A stretch of DNA of 16,073 nt, taken from NCBI GenBank assembly GCA_964512305.1, contig CAZEIW010000160.1:1-16073 (forward strand). The letters are read 5' to 3'. Position 1 is the first letter of the stretch. Every line of letters begins with the position of its first letter. The notes beneath the pieces are model-generated. The model did not search any database. It was not told the DNA's origin and was given only the letters and a program-made list of their open reading frames with translations. Below are positions 6,240 through 15,036 of this stretch, piece by piece. Position numbers and translations under genes: made by a program. The stretch comes from CAZEIW01 sp964512305. Its GTDB lineage: Bacteria > Pseudomonadota > Gammaproteobacteria > Burkholderiales > Burkholderiaceae_F.

Positions 6240-7934
6240 TCAGGCCGCCTTCTTCACGGCGCCATCGCGCAACTCGCGACGCAGGATCTTGCCGACGTTG
6301 GTCTTCGGAAGCTCGCTTCGGAACTCGATCGAGCGCGGCAGCTTGTAGCCGGTCAGGTTCTCCTTGCAATACGCGAGCAGGTCGGCCTCAGTCAGCGCCG
6401 GGTCCTTGCGCACGACGAACAGCTTGACCGCCTCGCCCGAGTGCGCGTCGGCGACCCCCACGGCGGCGCACTCGAGCACGCCCGGATGCAGCGCGACCAC
6501 CGCCTCGATCTCGTTCGGATACACATTGAAGCCGGACACGAGGATCATGTCCTTCTTGCGGTCGACGATCCGGGTGTACCCCTGCTCGTCCATCGTTCCG
6601 ATGTCGCCGGTGCGGAAGAACCCGTCGCCGGTCATCACCATCGCGGTCTCCTTGGGCCGCTGCCAGTAGCCGGCCATCACCTGGGGGCCGCGCACCGCGA
6701 TCTCGCCGACGCTGCCCGGCGGCAGGTGGTTGCCGTCGTCGTCGAGGATCGCGAGCTCCGTCGAGGGCAGCGGCACGCCGATCGAGCCGGTGTAGCGGTC
6801 GGTATCGGTCGGATTGCCGGTCACCGACGGCGAGGTCTCGGACAGCCCGTAGCCTTCGCAGATCGGGCAGCCCGTGACCTTCAGCCATTTCTCCGCCACG
6901 GCCTGCTGAACCGCCATGCCGCCGCCGACCGACAGCCGCAGCGAGGAAAAATCGAGACGGCGGAAGGCCTCGTTCTCGGCGAGCGCGTTGAACAGCGTGT
7001 TGACCGCCGGGAACGAGTGGAAGCGGTTGCGCTGCAGCTCCTTGACCAGAGCGGGGAAGTCGCGCGGGTTCGGGATGAGCAGGCAGCGGCCGCCGATGCG
7101 CGCCGACAGCAGCGCGCAGCAGGTCAGCGCGAAGATGTGATACAGCGGCAGCGCAGTCACGGTCGCGGACTGCTCGCTCGGATCCATTTTCGCCAGCGCC
7201 GGCTGATTCCAGGCTTCCGACTGCAGCACGTTGGCGACGATATTGCGATGCAAAAGGGTCGCGCCCTTCGATGCGCCGGTCGTGCCACCGGTGTATTGCA
7301 GGAATGCGACGTCTTCGCGCCCGACCGGAACCGGCGTCCGCTTCAGGCTTGCGCCCTGCCGCAGCACGTCGCGGAAGCGCACTGCCGGCAGCTCGAACGC
7401 GGGCACCATCTTCCTGACGTGGCGGACGACGAAGTCGACCAGCAGGCCCTTGGCCCCGCCGAGCAGCTCGCCCATGCTGCAGACCACCAGGGTGCGCGTC
7501 GGCACGCGTTCCAGCACGGCCTGCACCGTGTGCGCGAAGTTCTCGAGCACGAAGATCGCGCGCGCGCCGGAGTCCTTCAGCTGGTACTCGAGCTCGCGCG
7601 GCGTGTAGAGCGGATTCACGTTGACCGCCGCGGCCCCGGCGCGCAGCACGCCGGCCATCGCGACCGGGAACTGCAGCACGTTGGGAAGCATCAGCGCCAC
7701 GCGATCGCCGCGCGCCACGCCCTGCGCCTGCAGCCAGGCCGCGACCGCGCTCGAGCGCCGGTCGAGCTCGGCGAAGGTCATGTCGGTGCCGAGCATCGAA
7801 TAGGCGATCCGCGGGCCGTACTTAGAGAACGCCTCCTCGAGCAGTTCGACCAGCGAGGCGTAGCGCGTGTCGTCGATGTCGGCCGGAACGCCGGCCGGAT
7901 AGTTCTTCAGCCATAGGCGGTCGGCTGGTGGCAT
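6240..7934 (-). CDS. fadD: Long-chain acyl-CoA ligase (FadD-like)
   Basis: A 564-residue adenylate-forming enzyme, nearly the same length as Escherichia coli FadD. It activates fatty acids with ATP and CoA, the entry step to beta-oxidation, at the inner face of the membrane. Visible motifs: P-loop YTGGTTGASKGA (214-225), GYGLSETSP (361-369), RTGDIG (441-446), hinge and fatty-acid signature around VDRKKDMILVSGFNVYPNE (457-475), and catalytic Lys549 in NVGKILRR. ATG 7934 was chosen because it starts the conserved N-terminus (WLKNYPAGVPADID) and follows a GAGGAG site (7945-7950); an in-frame start at 8009 would add 25 residues encoded by a direct repeat. It leads a two-gene unit with the LysE-like exporter. 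Confidence 0.93.
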   Translation of the reverse strand: MPPADRLWLKNYPAGVPADIDDTRYASLVELLEEAFSKYGPRIAYSMLGTDMTFAELDRRSSAVAAWLQAQGVARGDRVALMLPNVLQFPVAMAGVLRAGAAAVNVNPLYTPRELEYQLKDSGARAIFVLENFAHTVQAVLERVPTRTLVVCSMGELLGGAKGLLVDFVVRHVRKMVPAFELPAVRFRDVLRQGASLKRTPVPVGREDVAFLQYTGGTTGASKGATLLHRNIVANVLQSEAWNQPALAKMDPSEQSATVTALPLYHIFALTCCALLSARIGGRCLLIPNPRDFPALVKELQRNRFHSFPAVNTLFNALAENEAFRRLDFSSLRLSVGGGMAVQQAVAEKWLKVTGCPICEGYGLSETSPSVTGNPTDTDRYTGSIGVPLPSTELAILDDDGNHLPPGSVGEIAVRGPQVMAGYWQRPKETAMVMTGDGFFRTGDIGTMDEQGYTRIVDRKKDMILVSGFNVYPNEIEAVVALHPGVLECAAVGVADAHSGEAVKLFVVRKDPALTEADLLAYCKENLTGYKLPRSIEFRSELPKTNVGKILRRELRDGAVKKAA

Positions 7935-7955
7935 GTCTGGGGGTCTCCTCGGGAG

Positions 7956-7989
7956 CGTTCTTGTCCGTGTGGGAACGTTCTTGTCCGTG
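7956..7989. repeat. 14-bp direct repeat in fadD leader
   Basis: CGTTCTTGTCCGTG occurs exactly at 7956-7969 and again at 7976-7989, a spacing of 20 bases (about two helical turns). The palindrome GAACGTTC (7973-7980) bridges the copies. The pair lies just upstream of the fadD ribosome site and could be an operator for a dimeric regulator; this is inference. It does not match the PsrA box GAAAC-N4-GTTTC. Confidence 0.6.
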
Positions 7990-8020
7990 AACTGAATCGC
8001 GAGCGTCACGCCTCAAAGCG

Positions 8021-8119
8021 GCGTCATCCCCGGGCTCGTCCCGGGGATCCACGTCGACACGACGCGCAAGCACTTCGTCCCGCGCCGACGTGGATGGCCG
8101 GGACAAGCCCGGCCATGAC
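8021..8119. repeat. Dispersed palindromic repeat, copy B
   Basis: Same plan as copy A without the extra inner palindrome: GCGTCAT, hairpin 1 (CCCCGGG / CCCGGGG), ATCCACGTCG, a variable centre, CGACGTGGAT, hairpin 2 (GGCCGGG / CCCGGCC), ATGAC. The inner arms ATCCACGTCG and CGACGTGGAT are perfect complements. Copy C follows 26 bases later in the same orientation. Confidence 0.85.
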
Positions 8120-8145
8120 AATGCTACTGGCGTTGCCCTGAATCG

Positions 8146-8244
8146 GCGTCATCCCCGGGCTTGTCCCGGGGATCCACGTCGGTGCGAACTTCAGTCGCTT
8201 CGTCTCGCGCCGACGCGGATGGCCGGGACAAGCCCGGCCATGAC
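8146..8244. repeat. Dispersed palindromic repeat, copy C
   Basis: Tandem neighbour of copy B, 99 bases long like it, with the same two hairpins and ends. The centre differs, and one inner arm reads CGACGCGGAT instead of CGACGTGGAT, a G-T wobble on one strand. It ends 36 bases before the stop of the minus-strand metallopeptidase gene. Confidence 0.85.
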
Positions 8245-8279
8245 CGCAGTTGGCAGAGTCCGGTGCAGGGACACCTGCC

Positions 8280-9401
8280 TCACTGCGAAAAATCATACGC
8301 GCCGCCCTTCCCCGCGTCGCCGAGCGCCGCGGTCACCGGCGCCAGCGCGTCCAACCGCGCGGCGCGCTGCGGCGGCGGCAATGCCGCCAGGCGCTTGACC
8401 GCCTCGAAGAACGGGCGCCCCAGGCCGCCGCTGTCGCGGATCAGCGCCTCGAACGCCGGCACGCGGTCGTAGTACGCGCCGATCGAAGCCAAATGGGCGT
8501 TGTTGAGGCCCTTCGCGAAGTACCCGTCGTATCCCGTCCAGCCGTCCCAGCGCTGGTCGCGGACCCGCCGGTAGCGCTGTTCGAGCGCCTCCAGGATCTC
8601 GCGCTTGCGGGCTCGCTTGTCGGCGTCGGGCACGGCACTCGCGTACGCGGCCTCGAGCTCCTGCCGCGCCGAGAGCAGCAGCGCCAGGAACTCGCGCCGG
8701 CGCGCCTCTAAGCGCTCGTACTCGGCGGTCATTGCCGGATCGGCGCGCTGCGCAAGCCAGCGCCGTACGCCAACGCGCTCGACCGCGGTCGCGAACGATT
8801 CGTTGAAGGTGGTGTCGTCGTGCACGTACACGACCTGGTGCGCGAGCTCGTGGAAAATCAGCCGCGCCAGCTCAGGCGGCGGCAGGCCGATGAAGGTATT
8901 GAGCAGCGGGTCGTCGAACCAGCCCAAGGTCGAATACGCCGGCACCGGCACCACGGCGACGTCGTAGCCCTCGCGCGCGAGATCGGCGCCGAGGCGCTCG
9001 GCGTCCGCGCGGTCGAAGTAGCCGCGGTAGCCGGCGCAGCCGAACAGCGGGTAGCACCAGGTCTTCAGCCGCAGCGACAGCTCCGGCGTCGCGAACACGT
9101 TCCAGACCGCGGCCGTGCGCTTGAGGTCCGCGTAGCGCGTGTAGCTGCGGTTGTCGGGCAGCCCGAGCTCACGCGACGCGAACTCGCGCATCTCGCGCGC
9201 CTGCCGCAGCCTGTCCTTCAGCGACGACGGGGCGGCCGGATCGGCGAGCCAATCGTCGATCGGGCGCGCGGCGCGCAGCAGCGCCATCTGGCCGCGCGCG
9301 GCCTGGGCGTAGTAGCCGAGCGAGCTGCAACCCGACACGAGCGTCAGGGCCGGGACGATCGCCGCGAGCAGCAGCGCCGAGCAGGCGGGGTGTCGCCGCA
9401 T
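8280..9401 (-). CDS. Lipoprotein zinc metallopeptidase, predicted aminopeptidase
   Basis: A 373-residue protein matching the predicted aminopeptidase family (COG4324, Pfam Aminopep, as recalled). A type II signal peptide ends in the lipobox LVSGC with Cys25, so it is probably an outer- or inner-membrane lipoprotein facing the periplasm. The zinc site is HELAH (His184, Glu185, His188), with Glu201 in FNESFAT as likely third ligand. Other family-like segments are VWNVFATPELSL and the FDDPLLNTFI stretch ahead of the zinc site. Between about 225 and 275 it is highly charged and helical. Its start lies 18 bases after the molybdopterin oxidoreductase stop, so it is the second gene of that unit. Biochemical activity of the family is little studied. 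Confidence 0.88.
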   Translation of the reverse strand: MRRHPACSALLLAAIVPALTLVSGCSSLGYYAQAARGQMALLRAARPIDDWLADPAAPSSLKDRLRQAREMREFASRELGLPDNRSYTRYADLKRTAAVWNVFATPELSLRLKTWCYPLFGCAGYRGYFDRADAERLGADLAREGYDVAVVPVPAYSTLGWFDDPLLNTFIGLPPPELARLIFHELAHQVVYVHDDTTFNESFATAVERVGVRRWLAQRADPAMTAEYERLEARRREFLALLLSARQELEAAYASAVPDADKRARKREILEALEQRYRRVRDQRWDGWTGYDGYFAKGLNNAHLASIGAYYDRVPAFEALIRDSGGLGRPFFEAVKRLAALPPPQRAARLDALAPVTAALGDAGKGGAYDFSQ

Positions 9402-9419
9402 GGGGCCCGGCGCAACCCG

Positions 9420-11588
9420 TCAGCCGGCGTCCCGCTCGGCAGCCGGAGATCGCGGCGCGCCCGCCGGCGGATCCGACGACGCATCCGGCGACCGCTGGGG
9501 TGCTCTTCGAACCTGGACCAGGCAGTCGTAGAAGGCGGGCCCCCTGCCGAGGTCGGTGAGGCGCTGGTGCGTGACTTCGTTGGCGTTCTTGCCGTCGCGT
9601 GCCAGTTTCTTCCACCAGACCGACAGCGCGACCACGACCCCCGGGCGCGCGCGATCGGTCACGCGCGCCAGCAGGTCGAAGCTGCCGCGATCGTTGAAGA
9701 CTTCCACGCGGTCGCCGTCGGCGATCGCTCGCGGCGCAGCGTCGGCCGGGTTGATCTCGAGCGCCGGCTCGCCTTCGGTGTCGCGCAGGCTGCGCACGTT
9801 GACGAAGCTCGAGTTGAGGAAGTTGCGCGCCGGTGGCGAGATGATGGCCAGCGGGAAGCGCCGCACGAGCTCGGGCGCGCTGGTCGGCCCCTCGTAAGGC
9901 GGGAGGTAGTCCGGGACGGGGTCCAGGCCCGCATGCGCGAGGCGCCCGGAGGCGAACTCGCAGCGTCCGCTCGGGGTCGGAAAGCCGCCGTGCGCGAACG
10001 GCGCGTAGGGCGCCGGCAGATCGAGGCGCTGCCACCCGTCGCGCTTGATGCGCGCCCAGTCGTAGCTCGAGGCGCCGCAGCGCCGGAACGCGCGCGCCGC
10101 GATCTCGTCGTCCGATTCGCGCAGGCAGGGGTCGTCGAAGCCCATTTTCGCCGCCAGGCAGCGGAAGATCTCGCTGTTGGGCCTTGCCTCCCCCAGCGGC
10201 TCGATCGCCGGGTTGTTGGCGACGATGTACAGGTGGCCGTACGCCTTGTGCACGTCGACGTGTTCGAGCTGGGTCGTCGCCGGCAGCACGAAGTCCGCAT
10301 AGTCGGCGGTGTCCGTGACGAAGTGCTCCAGCACGACCGTGAACAGGTCCGGCCTTGAAAAGCCGCTCGCGACGGCCCGGGATTGAGGCGCCACCGCGAC
10401 CGGATTGCTGTTGTAGACGATCAGCGCCTCGATCGGCGGCTCGGCATGGTGGAGCGCGTCGCCGATCGTGCTCATGTTGATCGTGCGCGGCTCGCGGCCC
10501 GCGAGCAGGTCGGGCCGGGTCAGCGCCGCCTCGTCCGGCTCGAACGCCCCGCTCGACGACAGCAGCACGCCGCCGGCCGGATCGCGCCAGTGGCCCGCCA
10601 GAGCCGGCAGGCAGGCGATCGCGCGCACCGCGTTGCCGCCGCCGTGCGCGCGCTGCATCCCGTAGTTGAGCCGGATCGCGGCCGGCCTGACATGCCAGTA
10701 GTCGTGCGCGAGCTCCTCGACCTCGCGCGCGGAGACGCCGCAGATCGCGGCCGTGCGCGCCGGATCGAACTGCCTCGCGCGCGCGGCGAGCGCGTCGAAA
10801 CCGAGCGTGTAGCGCTCGATGTAGTCGCGATCGAGCCAGCCTTCCCGCACCAGCACGTGGATCAGCCCGAGCGCGAACGCGCCGTCGGTTCCCGGCAGCA
10901 ACGCGATGTGCCGGTCGCAGCGTTCTGCGGTGAGCGAGCGGTAGGGGTCGATGGCGATCAGCCGCGCGCCGCGCCGGCGCGCTTCCTGCGCGCGGCTCCA
11001 CAGATGCAGGTTGGAGGCGACCGCGTTGGCGCCCCAGAAGACGATGAGCCGGCTGTTTTCGAACTGCTCGATGTCGGTGCCGTTGCGCGTGCCGAGGGTG
11101 CACAGCAGCGCCTCGCCGCCGGCGCTCGAGCAGATCGTGCGGTCGAGCCGGCTCGCGCCGAGACGATGGAAGAACCGCTGCGCCATCGCCTCGCCCTGCA
11201 CCATTCCCATCGTGCCCGCATAGCTGTACGGCACGATCCGCTGCGGGTCGCGCGCCGCGATCGATTGCAGGCGCGCCGCGATCTCGTCGAGCGCCGAATC
11301 CCAAGGGACGGCCTCGAAGCCGCCCCGGCCAGGACCCTTGGCCCCGGTGCGCCGAAGCGGCGTCAGGACCCGCTCGGGGTGATAGGTGCGCTCGAGATAG
11401 CGGCTGACCTTGGTGCACAGCGCGCCGCGCGTGGTCGGGTGCTCGGGGTCGCCCGCAACGCGCACCGCGACCCGGCGCCCGCCCTCACGCCTCACGGTGA
11501 CCAGCATCGCGCAGGTGTCGGGGCAGTCGTGCGGGCAGGCGGCGCGGACGATCTCGGTGTCGGGGGAATCCCGGGGGACGGGGGGCAT
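9420..11588 (-). CDS. Molybdopterin oxidoreductase (DMSO reductase family)
   Basis: A 722-residue protein with the full catalytic-subunit layout of the DMSO reductase family. An N-terminal [4Fe-4S] site is formed by Cys18, Cys22, Cys26 (in CPHDCPDTC) and Cys58 (GALCTK). The bis-MGD core follows, and a C-terminal dinucleotide-binding domain runs from about residue 590 (NFLNSSFVNV, then LEINPADAAPRAIADGD). Cys153 in TICSSAGGEA lies where formate dehydrogenases and periplasmic nitrate reductases carry the Mo-binding Sec or Cys, so it is the candidate ligand (inference). There is no twin-arginine signal, so it is probably cytoplasmic. The substrate cannot be told; no partner iron-sulfur or membrane subunit is adjacent. 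The C-terminal 25 residues are a Pro/Ala/Ser-rich tail. It heads the unit with the lipoprotein metallopeptidase. Confidence 0.9.
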   Translation of the reverse strand: MPPVPRDSPDTEIVRAACPHDCPDTCAMLVTVRREGGRRVAVRVAGDPEHPTTRGALCTKVSRYLERTYHPERVLTPLRRTGAKGPGRGGFEAVPWDSALDEIAARLQSIAARDPQRIVPYSYAGTMGMVQGEAMAQRFFHRLGASRLDRTICSSAGGEALLCTLGTRNGTDIEQFENSRLIVFWGANAVASNLHLWSRAQEARRRGARLIAIDPYRSLTAERCDRHIALLPGTDGAFALGLIHVLVREGWLDRDYIERYTLGFDALAARARQFDPARTAAICGVSAREVEELAHDYWHVRPAAIRLNYGMQRAHGGGNAVRAIACLPALAGHWRDPAGGVLLSSSGAFEPDEAALTRPDLLAGREPRTINMSTIGDALHHAEPPIEALIVYNSNPVAVAPQSRAVASGFSRPDLFTVVLEHFVTDTADYADFVLPATTQLEHVDVHKAYGHLYIVANNPAIEPLGEARPNSEIFRCLAAKMGFDDPCLRESDDEIAARAFRRCGASSYDWARIKRDGWQRLDLPAPYAPFAHGGFPTPSGRCEFASGRLAHAGLDPVPDYLPPYEGPTSAPELVRRFPLAIISPPARNFLNSSFVNVRSLRDTEGEPALEINPADAAPRAIADGDRVEVFNDRGSFDLLARVTDRARPGVVVALSVWWKKLARDGKNANEVTHQRLTDLGRGPAFYDCLVQVRRAPQRSPDASSDPPAGAPRSPAAERDAG

Positions 11589-11666
11589 CGGGATGGGTGG
11601 TCAAGGCGGCGTGCCGGCAATTTACACCGGCTGCACCGGCGGGCGGGGCTCACATCTTGCGCCGGC

Positions 11667-11806
11667 GCGAAGCGTCCGCGTTGCACGCCGACGTGGATGG
11701 CCGGGACAGGCCCGGCCATGACAGTGCTAACGGCACTCCAATAACCGGCGTCATCCCCGGGCGAAGTCCCGGGGATCCACGTCGGCGTGCAACGCGGACG
11801 CTTCGC
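11667..11806. repeat. Dispersed palindromic repeat, copy D (perfect inverted arms)
   Basis: The 32 bases 11667-11698 are a perfect reverse complement of 11775-11806. Between them lie hairpin 2 (GGCCGGG / CCCGGCC, ending ATGAC), a 25-base spacer, and hairpin 1 (starting GCGTCAT). The order of the two hairpins is the opposite of copies A-C. It matches the junction between tandem copies B and C, whose spacer is also similar in sequence. The block can fold as a long outer stem with two inner hairpins. It lies between the flavoprotein stop and the molybdopterin gene start and may also act as a transcript barrier. Confidence 0.88.
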
Positions 11807-11827
11807 CTTCGATCGGCCGTCCGCGCC

Positions 11828-13135
<1,308 letters not shown>

Positions 13136-13632
13136 TGACGCGCCGTAAAGGAAGAAGGCGGCCGCCTCAGGCTCAGCGGCCGGATGATGCTGCGGCGACG
13201 AACATCGCAGCCCGATCAGGACTTTACGTCAGGTGCCGGATGACGCGCACACGCGCGGTTGACGTGGGAAACTTGCCCACACATCATGCGGAACCATAGC
13301 TGAAAATTGCCGCAGTGCAAGACCGGCAGCCCCCGTTTCCGCCGATCTCATTAGCCTGATGCCGGTAGAGTTCTCGAGCGGGGTTGGAAAGGTTGCGAAG
13401 CTCGGCGTAAGTTTGGGTTTCGATTGCCAATTATCTTCTCAGGTTCTCACCATTGAAGTCCGTTAACACGTAAGGGTGAATGTGATCTGAATCCGGAGCT
13501 GCGATCCCCGTGCACCTGTTCGACAAGCGGTGGCTTCACGTTTATGCTGCGCCGCAACATCCAACACGGTAGCAAGGCTGGGCGGGGAGCCCGCGCCGGG
13601 GACGAATCCAAGGCACTGAGAGAGCCAAAGCC
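13136..13632. promoter_or_regulatory. Divergent gap between reductase and cytochrome genes
   Basis: This 497-base non-coding stretch must carry the promoters of both sides. It is less G+C-rich than the genes from about 13280 to 13480. A candidate plus-strand promoter is listed separately. The plus-strand mRNA leader would be about 340 bases, unusually long, so another promoter nearer 13633 or a leader control element is possible. I see no known riboswitch and no supported gene. Confidence 0.45.
13259..13287 (+). promoter_or_regulatory. Candidate sigma-70 promoter with palindromic spacer
   Basis: TTGACG (13259-13264) and CATCAT (13282-13287) are 17 bases apart, a good -35 and a moderate -10. 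The spacer holds the inverted repeat GTGGG-N7-CCCAC (13264-13280), placed where a repressor would block polymerase. It points toward the cytochrome genes about 340 bases downstream. It is read from sequence only, with no support from homologues. Confidence 0.35.
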
Positions 13633-14847
13633 ATGAACAAGATTGCGATCATCGATACGCCGGCCGAGAAGCCGTCGGACGCACCTGCCGCCGATGCCGC
13701 GGCTGTCGTGCGCAAGGCGGCAGGGAAGCCGGCGCTCAAGCTGGTGCGCAAACCGCGCACGGCGGTGCCCGACGCGGACTCGCCCGCACCTGCCGCCTCG
13801 CCGGCCGCCACGCCTGACGCTGACGCTGCGCCGGCGCAAGTGCCAGGAGCGCGGCGCGAGCCCGCGGCCGAACCAACTCCCGCGGCCGATGCCAGCCCCA
13901 AGCGCGAGAAGTCCGATGCGCCGGCAAAGGCGGGAAAGCCTGCGGAGGCAACACCGCCGACCGTGCTCGTCACATCGAGCGTCGCGAAGCCGAATGAGGC
14001 TGCCGCCGCGCGCGACCAGCGCTCGTGGATCACGGTGCTGGCGAGCACCACCGTGGCGATCCTGGTCGCATTCGCGATCGGGCGCAGCGGCTGGTACACG
14101 CCGGGCGACAACGTCGGCTACTACGTCGGGCTGGCGGGCGGCGTGATGATGCTGCTGCTGCTCATCTACCCGCTTCGCAAGCACGTGGCCGCGCTGCGCA
14201 CCTGGGGTCCGGTCAAATACTGGTTCGCCGGCCACATGGTGCTGGGCATCGCGGGGCCGGTGCTGGTGCTCGCGCACTCGACCTTCCACATGCGCTCGAC
14301 CAACGCCGCGGTCGCCCTGATCTGCATGCTGATCGTCGCCGCCAGCGGCATCGTCGGCCGCTTCCTGTACGTCAAGGTGCACCGCGGGCTGTACGGCGAG
14401 AAGCTGAACCTGAAGGAATTGCAGGCCAAGGCCGGGTTCGAATCGGACGAGGTGCATTCGAAGCTGCACTTCGTTCCGGAAGTCGAGAAGCGCCTCAAGG
14501 AATTCGAAGCCTATGCGCTGCCGGAATACCGCAGCTTCGGACACGACGCCTGGCGCTTCGTGTCGCTCGGCGTGCGCCGGATCTTCGTCTACCGTGCATG
14601 CGTCACCGAGCTCGAGCGCGTGATGCGCCGCATCGCCGAACTGCGGAACTGGGATGCGGACAAGTACCGACGGCGCTTCCGCCGCGCCAAGGCGCTGATC
14701 AAGGACTACCTGTCGGTGGCGCAGGGCGTGTCGCAGTTCACGATGTACGACCGGCTGCTGAGGCTGTGGCACGTCGCGCACGTACCGCTGGTATATTTGC
14801 TCGTCCTCAGCGCGATCGCGCACGTGATCGCAGTGCACATGTACTGA
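13633..14847 (+). CDS. Predicted di-heme cytochrome b-like membrane protein
   Basis: A 404-residue protein. Residues 1-130 are an Ala/Pro/Lys-rich, probably disordered cytoplasmic extension. Membrane helices lie near 132-150, 161-180, 197-216, 224-245 and 381-402. Two helices carry His pairs 14 residues apart: His201/His215 (GHMVLG ... LAHSTFH) and His383/His397 (WHVAH ... IAHVIAVH). In cytochrome b and ferric-reductase folds this spacing binds two b hemes between two helices. A charged soluble domain (246-375) separates the helices. ATG 13633 has a weak GAGAGAG site upstream. It is followed after 189 bases by a multiheme cytochrome c gene on the same strand, and a ferredoxin-flavoprotein gene is divergent. 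The likely job is to carry electrons across the inner membrane. Heme content is inferred, not proven. Confidence 0.75.
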   Translation: MNKIAIIDTPAEKPSDAPAADAAAVVRKAAGKPALKLVRKPRTAVPDADSPAPAASPAATPDADAAPAQVPGARREPAAEPTPAADASPKREKSDAPAKAGKPAEATPPTVLVTSSVAKPNEAAAARDQRSWITVLASTTVAILVAFAIGRSGWYTPGDNVGYYVGLAGGVMMLLLLIYPLRKHVAALRTWGPVKYWFAGHMVLGIAGPVLVLAHSTFHMRSTNAAVALICMLIVAASGIVGRFLYVKVHRGLYGEKLNLKELQAKAGFESDEVHSKLHFVPEVEKRLKEFEAYALPEYRSFGHDAWRFVSLGVRRIFVYRACVTELERVMRRIAELRNWDADKYRRRFRRAKALIKDYLSVAQGVSQFTMYDRLLRLWHVAHVPLVYLLVLSAIAHVIAVHMY

Positions 14848-14899
14848 GCAACAAGGGCGCGCCGACGCATCACGGCTAGGTCCGGGATCCGCTCACGGC

Positions 14900-14918
14900 C
14901 CGCGGTCGCCGACCGCGG
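14900..14918. other. G+C-rich hairpin between cytochrome genes
   Basis: CCGCGGT and ACCGCGG form a 7-bp stem around CGCCG in the 189-base gap between the b-type and c-type cytochrome genes. It has no T tract. It might lower read-through or protect the upstream message, giving the two genes different expression levels. The rest of the gap is G+C-rich with no clear ribosome site for the next gene. Confidence 0.3.
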
Positions 14919-15036
14919 CTCCGGGGCGAATGCGGCGCCGGCCGGCGCTCCCGGCTGTGCCCCCCGCCCGGCCCCGCGGCCAAAGGCGGGGCTCCATCCA
15001 AACGTCGAGCGGGAACCGCCACCGGCCAGCCAAGCC

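Larger units (their letters stand above)
7990..8279. other. Intergenic gap with repeat copies B and C
   Basis: Together with the fadD leader, about 345 bases separate the metallopeptidase stop from the fadD start. Nearly all of the stretch is taken by two tandem copies of the dispersed palindromic repeat (8021-8119 and 8146-8244). No gene is supported here. A fadD promoter probably lies between 7990 and 8021 or inside the repeats, but no clear hexamers were seen. Confidence 0.5.

Noticed and set aside
6231..7916. 561-codon plus-strand frame antisense to the acyl-CoA ligase
   Set aside because: Arg/His/Ala-rich low-quality protein; a consequence of high third-position G+C opposite a clearly recognised gene.
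8021..8244. Two similar units in tandem, considered as a CRISPR array or tRNA pair
   Set aside because: Units are 99 bases with internal palindromes and only two copies; they match dispersed copies elsewhere and have no tRNA features.
13447..14838. 463-codon minus-strand frame antisense to the b-type cytochrome gene
   Set aside because: No domain or membrane pattern; the plus-strand frame has membrane helices with spaced His and is followed by a partner cytochrome.
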